Shown here piece after piece: positions 16,487-24,217 of a stretch of DNA of 51,868 nucleotides (position 1 is the stretch's first letter; every line of letters starts with the position of its first letter). A program made the translations under genes and the position numbers. The DNA comes from an uncultured Synergistia bacterium. Lineage in GTDB: Bacteria > Eremiobacterota > SpSt-956 > JAKJGF01. The notes under the pieces are model-generated. The model made no database searches. It was not told where the DNA came from and worked only from the letters and a program-made list of their open reading frames with translations. The DNA is taken from assembly GCA_937888925.1 (NCBI GenBank), contig CALARM010000878.1, positions 1 through 51,868 of the forward strand, read 5' to 3'.

Positions 16487-16587
16487 TAACGTTTTTTTTT
16501 GTCTAATTCTTATACTTTAAACTGTTTATACAGTTAACATATTGTTAATAAATTATATGAATTTTTATATGATATATATGCTAAAAT
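16487..16587 (+). promoter_or_regulatory. Bipartite A/B-box promoter P4
   Basis: A-box TAACGTTTTTTTTTTGTCT (about 16487-16504), 28 bp, B-box GTTAACATATTGTTAAT (16533-16549), 32 bp, -10 TAAAAT in TATGCTAAAAT (16582-16587). The R2 repeat tail, split by a MITE, abuts the A-box. It drives 16785-17873. Confidence 0.75.
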
Positions 16588-16684
16588 ATAAATAAATAAA
16601 GACTGTAAAATATACAGGAAAGGAGATAATGATTATTATAATATTAGGATTTACTATGAAAATAAGATAATCCTGTCTCTGAAT

Positions 16685-16718
16685 GGCATCTAATTCTCAT
16701 ATTTAGTTGTGACCGCTC
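16685..16718 (+). repeat. 34-bp repeat in the leader of 16785-17873
   Basis: GGCATCTAATTCTCATATTT, continuing AGTTGTGACCGCTC, is found again in reverse at 27345-27378 with two mismatches. It lies in the predicted 5' untranslated region downstream of the P4 -10. Confidence 0.65.
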
Positions 16719-16784
16719 AGGTTATGAAATTGAAAAAAATATATGTGCAAATATAATTTTAGTTAATATGGAGGTAAAGCAATA

Positions 16785-17873
16785 ATGAAAGTAGAATTGT
16801 TAAAAACAGGAACTACTCAAACACAAAAAACAATAAATAATGTAAAAAAAGAAAAAGAAATTACTGAAATATATGATAATGATACTGTAGAACTTAATTC
16901 TAACAAAAGCGGAATAAATATGCCATCTATCACTCAGAGTAAAAATGTTTTCTTTAAATTTTTTCAAAGTGAAAAAAGTAAAGAAGAAGAAGCTTTCCGT
17001 AATGATGTTCTTAATGGAACCTATAAAGATTATTCTTTCTATGAACCTGAAAAAGTTCTTCTTAAAGATGGCACTGTAAGAGGAGTTAGTCGTAATTCAT
17101 TTCTGATCGGTTTGGATGAGAAAACTCACAATTACAGGTTGGCAGGTGCTTTTTCAGGTATGACTCTTGGCCTGGCAGGATCGGCAATTTTTTTCCCGGG
17201 ATTTCTTCTGGCATTTCCTATCTCTATTATCGCTGGATTAGCTATTGGAGGGGTTGCGGGAGATTTTATTGGAACAGAGAAAGTAGTAGAAGACTTTAAC
17301 AAAGATAACAATGTAACTATTGATGATATACATCCTGAAGACAGGCGGGCTATTTTTAGGATGTTTAGGATTGAAACGTCTGGGGCTATAGATAAAGATA
17401 GATATGTCATTACTGAAGAAGATTTTATTAAAGGAAAAGATTTTAAAGAAACCACAAAAGAGTTAATAGATATATTCAAAAAAGTTGGAACTAATAGAAT
17501 GTCCTACACTTTTGATATAAATAACAGAATTAAAGATATAGAAAATGATAAGGATAGAAAGAATGTAAAAGATGCTATTTTTTCTTTTATGGATATACAA
17601 AAACCAAAAATTGATGGTTATAGAAGAGGTACACATATTATAGAAATTGCTATATACGTCTTTGATTATATAAAAGAAAATCCTATAAAAGGAAAGAGTA
17701 GTGTAGAATCTATAAATGAATTTTATGGACTCTTACAGAGCATGAAAGAACAGAAAGATGCTCTTCATCTTACATTAAAGATTTATAGAAATATTAAAGG
17801 TATAGAAAATGATAATGAAAGAGAATCAGCTAAAAATAAGATTTTAGCAGAGAGTAACCTCAAAGCATTTTAG
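16785..17873 (+). CDS. Leader-bearing glycine-zipper protein with repeated helical tail
   Basis: 362 residues, ribosome site ATGGAGG. The leader MKVELLKTGTTQTQKTINNV is a variant of the MKIN type. A hydrophobic segment (about 120-165: GLAGSAIFFPGFLLAFPISI, then AGLAIGGVAGDFIG) is followed by a soluble helical region. This contains at least two copies of a motif, R-I-K-D-I-E-N-D-x-D-R and Y-R-N-I-K-G-I-E-N-D-N-E-R. A similar motif, YSELKDTENDKKRERVKNEI, appears in the pseudogene at 33366-33618. The section VITEEDFIKGKDF resembles ITEDTLKNSG in the C11 fusion protein. No enzyme domain is recognised. The stop codon coincides with the left border of a worn MITE, so the C-terminus may have been altered. 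Driven by P4. Confidence 0.75.
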   Translation: MKVELLKTGTTQTQKTINNVKKEKEITEIYDNDTVELNSNKSGINMPSITQSKNVFFKFFQSEKSKEEEAFRNDVLNGTYKDYSFYEPEKVLLKDGTVRGVSRNSFLIGLDEKTHNYRLAGAFSGMTLGLAGSAIFFPGFLLAFPISIIAGLAIGGVAGDFIGTEKVVEDFNKDNNVTIDDIHPEDRRAIFRMFRIETSGAIDKDRYVITEEDFIKGKDFKETTKELIDIFKKVGTNRMSYTFDINNRIKDIENDKDRKNVKDAIFSFMDIQKPKIDGYRRGTHIIEIAIYVFDYIKENPIKGKSSVESINEFYGLLQSMKEQKDALHLTLKIYRNIKGIENDNERESAKNKILAESNLKAF

Positions 17874-17990
17874 AAAAATCCCAGAATATAATAAATATAT
17901 GGTAGCTTCCAGCTGTCTTGAGCTGGAAGCTTGCCGTCTTCACAGGTGTTATTAAAATCATATATTTTTCAGATAACTCTCAGATTAGAA
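17874..17990. mobile_element. Degenerate second copy of the 132-bp MITE
   Basis: GAAAAATCCCAGAAT, GAGCTGGAAGCTTGCC, CACAGGTGTTATTAAAATCA and ATATATTTTTCAGATAACTC match the element at 16344-16475. The left end is lost or overlaps the stop of 16785-17873, and no target duplication is clear. Confidence 0.6.
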
Positions 17991-18074
17991 AGAGATGTCT
18001 TTCTCATAATTTGATGCTCTTATGATGGTAATTTTTCTGAAAATCAAAAATTCTTTGAAATTTCAGATAAAAGT

Positions 18075-19583
18075 TTATCTTTCTTCAGGCTGATTTACAG
18101 ACATTTTTTCCATAGTTTCTCCTATTGCTTTACCTGCTTTACCGCCCAGTCTGCTTCCTGCAGTTACTCCTGCTATGGCACCTGCAATGAGTCCAAGCCA
18201 TCCTCCTACAGGACCTGCAAGAGCAAATCCTCCCATAACTCCGAGATATGGCCCTATAAATCCTCCTGCTGTGGCACCTGTTGCACCACCTGCTGCTATA
18301 GCAGCTGCCCTGTGCAGGCTTCCTGTTTCTCTAATGTCTTTGCTTTTATTTTCAAATGATACAGTTTCTGTATTTTCATTATTATTTTTACGCAATTTTC
18401 TCCATGGAAGTTTTGATAATATCATATTAATAACTTTACCTGAAGGACCTGCAATAATTCCAATAGTATTTTCTATTACTGCTCCTGCCTGTTCTGCAGT
18501 AATTTCCTGTCTGTCTATTGCTCTGTTCAGCTCCTGTTTTGCACCATCTATGGCCATACCTGCCACACAGAATATTTTACTTGCAAAACAGAGTCCTGCC
18601 GCAAAATCCAGAGTGCCATTCATCCTGGATTTTACATCTTTTTCTCCTTTTGCCATTTCTCCAAGACCTCTGTAAACCTGTAGAAAACCTGTAATATAAC
18701 TTATCATTGCCAGGCCGTTTTGAATATAAGGAATTTTTTCAAGATTTTTTCCTATGAATTTTCCAGTTTCCCTGAAGGCTTCATTATCTATAAGCTTTTC
18801 AAAGAAATTACTCTTTTCCAGTTCCTGAAGTCTTGCATATTTTTCAGGGCACTGTGCTTTAAGTTTTTCAGGTTCTCTGTAGTAGTTGGAAAAACTCTCG
18901 GCAAAATCTTCCCATCTGTTTGTAGAAGCATATTTACTGATATAAGGAGGCTTTCCCCAGGCATACCCCTTACTTTCGAAGCCTATAGCACCAAAAAGTG
19001 ATGTTTCGAAATCTCTTGTATGTCCTACTTCATGAATTATTACATGTTCTGCCCAGGCTTTTGAATAGTTTAAATATTTTCTGGAAAGATCTATGTGAGG
19101 TGATGATGGTATGGCATGGGCAAGACCTGATGCACCATCTATAAAAGGCTTCATTGTTATGGTCTTCACTGAATTAATATCTTTAAGAGGAAGTTTATCC
19201 AGCGTGGAAATAAGCAGTTCTTTTTCTTCAGATGTCATATTGAGCAGGCCTGGATAGATAAAAGATGGAAAAGCTTTTAATGTTTTAAAGAATTTTAATG
19301 ATGTATTAACAGATTTTTTTACCATGTCATGTTCATCTATATATTCCGATGTTTGAATAGCAGTGTTTATAAAAGTATCTTTCCCGCGTTCGAAGCTTCC
19401 TTTTTCTGCTGATATTGTATTTCTTTTTTCAAAGTTTTCTTTCATTTCTTTTAATAGATCGCCTTCTGTTACAGATAAGGAAGATTCAAGCGTTACAACA
19501 TCTTTAAACTCTTTTTTTATATTATCTCCTGAAATTATGTCATTTATTTTTCCAGTACTGAATGATATATTATTTATTTTCAT
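18075..19583 (-). CDS. Anthrax-lethal-factor-like (M34/ATLF) zinc metalloprotease with glycine-zipper tail
   Basis: 502 residues, ribosome site AAAAGGAGAG. The leader MKINNISFSTGKINDIISGD precedes a helical region. A zincin core has IIHEVGHTRDFE with ligands His184 and His188 and catalytic Glu185. Downstream, ISKYASTNRWEDFAESFSNY supplies the ATLF-type YA-x-x-N-x-x-E-D-F-A-E motif with a third-ligand Glu (226 or 229). Family members include lethal factor and the secreted Pro-Pro endopeptidases. After a linker, residues about 425-490 are Gly/Ala-rich (AAGGATGATAGGFIGPYLG; LIAGAIAGVTAGSRLGGKAG). No Sec signal peptide is evident. It is last of an apparent operon 22272-21480-19583. A fragment of another island gene sits directly upstream (19621-19722). 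Substrate unknown. Confidence 0.8.
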   Translation of the reverse strand: MKINNISFSTGKINDIISGDNIKKEFKDVVTLESSLSVTEGDLLKEMKENFEKRNTISAEKGSFERGKDTFINTAIQTSEYIDEHDMVKKSVNTSLKFFKTLKAFPSFIYPGLLNMTSEEKELLISTLDKLPLKDINSVKTITMKPFIDGASGLAHAIPSSPHIDLSRKYLNYSKAWAEHVIIHEVGHTRDFETSLFGAIGFESKGYAWGKPPYISKYASTNRWEDFAESFSNYYREPEKLKAQCPEKYARLQELEKSNFFEKLIDNEAFRETGKFIGKNLEKIPYIQNGLAMISYITGFLQVYRGLGEMAKGEKDVKSRMNGTLDFAAGLCFASKIFCVAGMAIDGAKQELNRAIDRQEITAEQAGAVIENTIGIIAGPSGKVINMILSKLPWRKLRKNNNENTETVSFENKSKDIRETGSLHRAAAIAAGGATGATAGGFIGPYLGVMGGFALAGPVGGWLGLIAGAIAGVTAGSRLGGKAGKAIGETMEKMSVNQPEER

Positions 19584-19620
19584 ATATTTTCTCTCTCCTT
19601 TTTTCTAATGTCTTTTTCCA

Positions 19621-19722
19621 ACTTCTACTCTGTGTGAAAAAAGCAATTTTACTTAAATTATTTATATCATCAATATTTTCAGTTTTTTCTTTCTTATTTA
19701 ATATTATCTTATCTTCTCATAG
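19621..19722 (-). pseudogene. Fragment of the PAD-like gene's 5' region
   Basis: The minus strand reads EDKIILNKKEKTENIDDIN, then NLSKIAFFTQSRS. This matches EDKIILNKDEKTGNIDDIN and NLRNIAFLTQGIS near residues 25-60 of the protein at 25419-27017. It has no start and a stop just upstream. It is a leftover of a duplicated or recombined island gene between 19583 and 19777. Confidence 0.75.
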
Positions 19723-19776
19723 AAACACCGGAACAGGCCAGAACTCTGTCACAGTAAGGAACAGAAATCCTCTGTA

Positions 19777-21480
19777 TTATCCTTTACGCTCCGGTACATA
19801 ATATTCTGGAGATATTCTTTCGCTGTGCCACTGTTTTGTATCAATCAATGCACCTGTCTCTCTGTTAAATACAGCTTTACCGGAATATATCTTTTCTTCT
19901 CTATATATTTCATTATTACTATAATATGGATTTCCATTTTCATAACCATATTCATAGATGGATTCCTGATAACTATTTTTTGTTTTAATATACATGGATT
20001 CAAGATCTCCTGTTTCACTGTTAAAAGATACCTTTGCTTCATTTACTGACTCTCCATATCCACCTTCAACCATATTAATATATGGAGAATATTCTCCTCC
20101 CCACTGATTTATAAGTCTGGAAGAAGAATTCATTTCGATCCTGCCTGACTCGGGATTCAGATCTGCTTTACTGTTATCATACTTTAGTATTTCCTTCGAT
20201 GCAATTTCAATTCTTCTTTTCATTTCGGAAGCAAATTCGTTCCTCTTTTCATTATATTTAATCTCTTCTGCTTTTTTATCTTCTTTTAATTGATTTTCTC
20301 TTTTTTCTTTTTCTTCTTTTTTGAGATAGTCAAGATAAGCTGAAGGAGTAACATCCTTTTCTTCGGAAAGAAAGGGCTTTCCCTTTTCTGAACTGTTATA
20401 ATGTTTAATTTTGAGTATTTCTCCTGTCTCTTTATCTACTTCTACTGCAGTAGCCCAGACACATTCATATGATTCCCTGTTGAAATAAACAGATATTTCA
20501 CGACCGGTGAAGAAATTTTTCTTTTCCTGATACCAGGAAACACCACTCGAAAAAGGACCCGGTAATCTTCTATATGTTGAAACCTTTCCTTCTTTAATAT
20601 CTCCTGTAAGAGGATCATAAGAAAGTCTGGCATTTTTTACAATCCTGCGTGGACCATATCCATATCTTCCAGTTATGTCATTTTCTCCTTCGAAATCTGT
20701 ATTATCAAGTTTTATTTCCCCTGTCTTTTCATCTCTATCTTTACCTGCAGCAGAATTGATAGCTTCATTGCCTTTAGCATTATCATAAAGTTTTGCCAGT
20801 TCAAAATCATCTTTTACTCTTTCTATTGCATCAAAGGCTATGTTTAATTCTTTATTAGTAAATTTACCTGTCTTGAATTCAGGGTCTGTCGAGTTTAATA
20901 TTAATCTTTTTTCATCAATATTACTGAACTCTTTTCTTGCTTTTTTCAGAGCAGAATCTCCTTTTTTTATTTCTACATCAATTATATCTCCGGTTTTCTT
21001 ATTTATCTCTACTCTGGAAAATATTTCTTTCTTATCTCTGTCATCCTGAAATTGTGTATATATACATTTATTTTTTTCTGCTATCTCTTCATATTTTGAT
21101 TCTTTCAGGCTATAGGACAGATCACTTTCACCCTTTTCAAACCTTTCTCCTCCGCCTATAGCATAAAATACTCCGTCAATATATGAATTTTCCTGTCCCC
21201 ATTCCCTTAACTGCTGTGAAGTGGATACTCTACCTTCTTTTATATCACCTGTTTCCGGATTGTACGACACTTTTGCACTGTAAAGTTTCTCTTTATAGTC
21301 TGTATCAATGATCTGTGTGGAAGCACCATAAGGATTATGAGTTATATCAACTTCCCCTTTACTGCAATTAATATCTACTTTATCATTATCAAAATTTTTT
21401 GCTATATCTAATTCTTTTTTTACGGAATCTATGGTCTGTTTTGCCTGAACAAGTTTTCCCTGTGATAAACCAATCTTCAT
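19777..21480 (-). CDS. Multi-module beta-repeat protein of the island family
   Basis: 567 residues, ribosome site AGAGGAG. The leader MKIGLSQGKLVQAKQTIDSV is followed by three modules of one repeat, starting near residues 25, 225 and 425. Each has a helix, then (N/L)-(F/Y)-D-N-(D/A/S)-K-x-(D/N), a G-x-(I/V) strand, an A-(K/R)-(V/L)-S-(Y/F)-(N/D)-x-x-T-G-D turn, an aromatic strand and a closing V-(D/N)-(K/R)-(E/K)-T-G-x-(I/L)-(I/L). Examples are AKVSYNPETGDIKEGRVST, ARLSYDPLTGDIKEGKVST and AKVSFNSETGDLESMYI. The second and third modules are separated by a charged coiled coil (KEEKEKRENQLKEDKKAEE). There is no membrane segment. I recognise no named family; the repeats suggest a beta-rich binding surface. 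Middle gene of the P5 operon. Confidence 0.75.
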   Translation of the reverse strand: MKIGLSQGKLVQAKQTIDSVKKELDIAKNFDNDKVDINCSKGEVDITHNPYGASTQIIDTDYKEKLYSAKVSYNPETGDIKEGRVSTSQQLREWGQENSYIDGVFYAIGGGERFEKGESDLSYSLKESKYEEIAEKNKCIYTQFQDDRDKKEIFSRVEINKKTGDIIDVEIKKGDSALKKARKEFSNIDEKRLILNSTDPEFKTGKFTNKELNIAFDAIERVKDDFELAKLYDNAKGNEAINSAAGKDRDEKTGEIKLDNTDFEGENDITGRYGYGPRRIVKNARLSYDPLTGDIKEGKVSTYRRLPGPFSSGVSWYQEKKNFFTGREISVYFNRESYECVWATAVEVDKETGEILKIKHYNSSEKGKPFLSEEKDVTPSAYLDYLKKEEKEKRENQLKEDKKAEEIKYNEKRNEFASEMKRRIEIASKEILKYDNSKADLNPESGRIEMNSSSRLINQWGGEYSPYINMVEGGYGESVNEAKVSFNSETGDLESMYIKTKNSYQESIYEYGYENGNPYYSNNEIYREEKIYSGKAVFNRETGALIDTKQWHSERISPEYYVPERKG

Positions 21481-21523
21481 AATATATTTCTCCTCTCATA
21501 TGTAATTTTTCAGATAAAATAAT

Positions 21524-21628
21524 CTATACTTTTGCACTTTCTTAAGAAAGCCTTATTCCATCTTGCAGGGTGAAGCAATGCTTCGCCCCTACAGTGCAAC
21601 ATTTTTTTAAGATTCTGCGAAAGTATAG
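21524..21628. mobile_element. 105-bp MITE-like element with 22-bp imperfect terminal inverted repeats
   Basis: The left end CTATACTTTTGCACTTTCTT (21524-21545) mirrors the right end read in reverse, CTATACTTTCGCAGAATCTT (21628-21607), with 18 of 22 bases matching. The centre holds a hairpin, GGGTGAAGCAATGCTTCGCCC-like (GGGTGAAGC / GCTTCGCCC). The flanks AATAAT and AATAAT may be a target duplication. It lies between two genes of the P5 operon and could attenuate transcription. Confidence 0.65.
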
Positions 21629-21645
21629 AATAATATAAAAAATTA

Positions 21646-22272
21646 TTATCCTCTCGGTGTATAATAAAGGGGAGGATTTCTGAAACATTTATTTTCCGTC
21701 ATAACGGCATTTTTCTTGCCTATATTATTTAAAAGAACATCCCCTTCAGCCTTTATATTATCATAGCCACATGGTCTGACAGTAACTATATGTCCGTGGC
21801 CTTTACTTCTCTGTGCTCCGATTACAGGTAATCCCATGTTTGCAAGTTTCTGTGCTTTTTTACTGTCAACTTCCATCCAGTAGCCATCTTTTTCTTTAGC
21901 AGAGGTAGCCAGCTTTCTTGCCATAAGGTTTGCCGTATATGGTGTCCCTGTTTCAGGATGTGCCAGACCTACCTTTGAGTCTGTTATATCTATTCCCAGA
22001 TCTTTAAGAGTATGAGCCACTCCTATATTACAGAAGGTTTTACCACTGTGAGGTGCAAGACTTCTGTCTTTTCTGGATTCATCCTGGGCCTTTACAAGAG
22101 ACTCCATTCTTGCCTTTTTCAATTCCTCCTGAGATGGGAGAATATCTCTGACTGCATGATTGCTGGATGAGACTTTATTTTGCAAAGGTTTTTTAGTAAT
22201 GGTATTACTATGCTTTGGAATAATGTTATTACTTTTCGGCCATGAAAATCCTATAAATCCCGGTATTGACAT
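21646..22272 (-). CDS. CHAP/NlpC-P60-like cysteine amidase
   Basis: 208 residues, ribosome site AGGAGG. After a polar lysine-rich N-terminus (KHSNTITKKPLQNKVSSSN), residues about 75-175 form a papain-fold amidase-like domain. KTFCNIGVAHTLKDLGIDI supplies the candidate nucleophile Cys81. The stretch ANLMARKL, GYWMEVDSKKAQKLANMGLP and KGHGHIVTVRP supplies His161 in the typical G-H-(I/V)-x-x-V strand. Such domains cleave peptidoglycan peptides or amides. The family assignment is by motif only. The N-terminus differs from the MKIN leader (MSIPGFIGFSWPKSNN) and there is no signal peptide. First gene of an operon with the repeat protein and the ATLF protease, under P5. Confidence 0.6.
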   Translation of the reverse strand: MSIPGFIGFSWPKSNNIIPKHSNTITKKPLQNKVSSSNHAVRDILPSQEELKKARMESLVKAQDESRKDRSLAPHSGKTFCNIGVAHTLKDLGIDITDSKVGLAHPETGTPYTANLMARKLATSAKEKDGYWMEVDSKKAQKLANMGLPVIGAQRSKGHGHIVTVRPCGYDNIKAEGDVLLNNIGKKNAVMTENKCFRNPPLYYTPRG

Positions 22273-22338
22273 ATTTTTACCTCCTGTTTTTTATAAATTT
22301 AGAGTATCAGAAATTTTCATTTAGAAGTGATTATATAT

Positions 22339-22440
22339 ATTATAATAAAAAAAATATCTGATGGCTTATGAAAAATGTTAATAAAATGTTAACAGGAAAT
22401 AAAATTTATATATAGTAAATTTAGACAAAAATAAACGATA
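22339..22440 (-). promoter_or_regulatory. Bipartite A/B-box promoter P5
   Basis: Minus strand: A-box ATCGTTTATTTTTGTCT (22439-22423), 29 bp, B-box GTTAACATTTTATTAAC (22393-22377), 32 bp, -10 TATAAT (22344-22339). It drives the operon 22272 to 18075. Confidence 0.8.
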
Positions 22441-22616
22441 TGGATGGTATTTTTATCTGCCGCTACTTCAACAGTCCATTCTTCTCCGGATATATAGGTT
22501 TCACTGTAATCTTTTTTTAATGTCTGAATAGAATTAAGTATTTCATCATCCATACTTATAAAATCAGATTTATCGATTTTATTTTCAGCCCGGCAATTCT
22601 TCATCCCGTAAATCAT
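22389..22616 (-). other. Questionable 75-codon ORF overlapping P5
   Basis: It reads MIYGMKNCRAENKIDKSDF and EEWTVEVAADKNTIHIVYF, protein-like in the middle, but has no ribosome site. Its last third runs through the A- and B-boxes of P5. It is probably a decayed gene fragment lying between repeat R3 and P5. Confidence 0.25.
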
Positions 22617-22684
22617 TTTTTATGGTGTAAATTAAGCTTTAGATAATATTTTATCTGGAGACACTTTTATATAAATAATTTAAC
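22617..22684 (+). repeat. Island repeat R, copy R3, joined to the A-box of P6
   Basis: TTATGGTGTAAATTAAGC, TTTAGATAATATTTTATCT, GGAGACAC and ATAAATAATTTAACG. The last bases are the first bases of the P6 A-box. This is the cleanest example of R forming the upstream part of the promoter module. Confidence 0.7.
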
Positions 22685-22782
22685 GTTTTTTTTTGTCTTA
22701 TTTTACTATATTTACCTGTATATCTTTGTTAACATTTTGTTAATATTTTTCTTGAGCAGAAAAAAATATGTTTATGTATAAT
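22681..22782 (+). promoter_or_regulatory. Bipartite A/B-box promoter P6
   Basis: A-box TAACGTTTTTTTTTGTCT (22681-22698), 29 bp, B-box GTTAACATTTTGTTAAT (22728-22744), 32 bp, -10 TATAAT (22777-22782). It drives 23019-23864, leaving a leader of about 230 bases. Confidence 0.8.
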
Positions 22783-23018
22783 ATAGATGAAATGTAAGAA
22801 ACACAGGTTCTGCTTCTTATGTTTTTCCTGGAGAAAGTTATATGTTTCACCGGGAGGCTGTATATGAGTCAGAAGAATGTGATAAAAACCTGTGATCACC
22901 TCTATAAGAATTTTTACTGGCAAATAAAAATGTGTCAGAAATTCTGGATATATTCCGTCAGGTTTGTCTTTTAAAGATTGAAAAAAATAAAATTATTAAA
23001 ATGAAGGGAGATATTATT

Positions 23019-23864
23019 ATGATAGGTAGCATAAAAAATAACATAAGCCATTCACTGTTAAATACTGAAAGAAATAAAACTCTTTCTGAAGAAAGGGGAG
23101 TAGAGAGAGATACTTTATCCGGCAAAAATCCATCAGATAATATAGGAGTTATGATTGCAAAATTAAGCCTTGAAGCATCTAAAAATGTATCATCTAATTC
23201 CGGGAAAAGACAGATTTTAACAGAAGGTCTTATGAAGATAAAAGATAATGAAAATACGAATTCTGAGCAAAAAGAACTGGCCAGACTTGGTATAAATATA
23301 GTAAAAGGTAATGACTTCTCTGATATTACTGCAGTAGAAACAAGATATAAATTTCTGGATGCAATTATGAGTGCCTGTGGCGGGCCTGTTGGCAGTGTGA
23401 TTGCCAGAGTGACTTCAGATTCGGCAAAAGGTGCATCAACTAATTTTCAATCACGACAGATCCTGTATGGCGGTATGGTAGCCATAAAAGATAATGAAAA
23501 TACGAATTCTGAGCAAAAAGAACTGGCCAGACTTGGTATAAATATAGTAAAAGGTAATGACTTTTCTGATATTACTGCAGTAGAAACAAGATATAAATTT
23601 CTGGATGCAATTGAAAATAAATCTGATAAACCTTTAATACCTGTTATTGCTGAGGTGACCTTTAATTCTGCCGTTGAAGCATCAGACCTGTTTGAAAAAA
23701 GAACAATGTTAAGAACCGGTCTGGAAGCCATATGTGATAATCCTGGGAGTACTGCCCAGCAGAAAGATATTGCCCGTTTTGGCATAGATAGTGGTGCAGG
23801 TCATCATATAAGTGATAGCAGTGCTGTAAATGCACGATTAACTGTTATGAAATCTTTGTTTTAA
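23019..23864 (+). CDS. Three-unit helical tandem-repeat protein of the island
   Basis: 281 residues from the ATG at 23019 (ribosome site AAGGGAG); the longer frame from 22932 lacks a ribosome site. The leader MIGSIKNNISHSLLNTERN contains the KNNIS element of the MKIN type. The rest is three repeats of about 82 residues with core A-x-x-S-x-x-A, RQIL-x-x-G(L/M)-x-x-IKDN, EQKELARLGINIV and SDIT-AVETRYKFLDAI. The third is diverged (TAQQKDIARFGID). Helix-rich and soluble, the repeats recall HEAT or armadillo-type solenoids, but I recognise no named family. Part of repeats 1 and 2 is 128/129 identical at DNA level. Driven by P6, followed by a terminator. Confidence 0.75.
   Translation: MIGSIKNNISHSLLNTERNKTLSEERGVERDTLSGKNPSDNIGVMIAKLSLEASKNVSSNSGKRQILTEGLMKIKDNENTNSEQKELARLGINIVKGNDFSDITAVETRYKFLDAIMSACGGPVGSVIARVTSDSAKGASTNFQSRQILYGGMVAIKDNENTNSEQKELARLGINIVKGNDFSDITAVETRYKFLDAIENKSDKPLIPVIAEVTFNSAVEASDLFEKRTMLRTGLEAICDNPGSTAQQKDIARFGIDSGAGHHISDSSAVNARLTVMKSLF
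23238..23612 (+). repeat. Near-identical 129-bp intragenic direct repeat
   Basis: Bases 23238-23366 and 23484-23612 differ at one position (GACTTCTCTGAT against GACTTTTCTGAT). The copies are offset by 246 bp, 82 codons, so the reading frame is kept. Flanking parts of the same repeats are much less similar. Confidence 0.9.
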
Positions 23865-23877
23865 AAGATAATAAAAT

Positions 23878-23909
23878 AAATAGCCTCTTCTAATATGAGG
23901 AGGCTATTT
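23878..23909 (+). terminator. Intrinsic terminator of the tandem-repeat gene
   Basis: Stem AAATAGCCTC / GAGGCTATTT followed by ATTTTA, 14 bp after the stop at 23864. Confidence 0.75.
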
Positions 23910-23939
23910 ATTTTACGATTAACAAAATAGAAATTACCA

Positions 23940-24215
23940 CCGGTTAAAGTAAGAGAATTTTCTTTTTTTCCATGAAACTCCTCCATCTTTTCCGATCATT
24001 CCAATACCTCACGGAATACCGGCAAAACCCGGCATCCCCAGTAATGTCAGAGCCATTGGAACTTTAACCAGGCCTGCAGCTACTACAATACCTGCCCCGG
24101 TAATTGCCACGGCAGTCGCAGTGGCAATTATCTGTTTAGAATTGTTTCCTGATTCCTCAGATTTGCTTGCTGCCAGAACTCCTCCCATAATAGCACTGAC
24201 AGTCTTTTTTATTAT
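23940..24215 (-). pseudogene. Remnant of a glycine-zipper protein
   Basis: Downstream of 24218-25351 the minus strand reads VSAIMGGVLAASKSEE, GNNSKQIIATATAVAITGAG and VVAAGLVKVPMAL. This lines up with GALTGGMMGAMISDRQK, GNKKQIIASALAGAIAGGGAG and VITKDPLAV of 15499-16026. After a stop, GIGMIGKDGGVSW continues the similarity to GIGVVGAFGSVGG. No start or ribosome site exists. It is the 3' end of a lost gene, fused to the region behind the DUF4105-like gene. Confidence 0.6.
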
Positions 24216-24217
24216 AG

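Noticed and set aside
18175..18675. 166-codon plus-strand ORF
   Set aside because: It is the antisense of the Gly/Ala-rich tail of the zincin gene; such codons read Pro/Ala-rich on the other strand and rarely contain stops.
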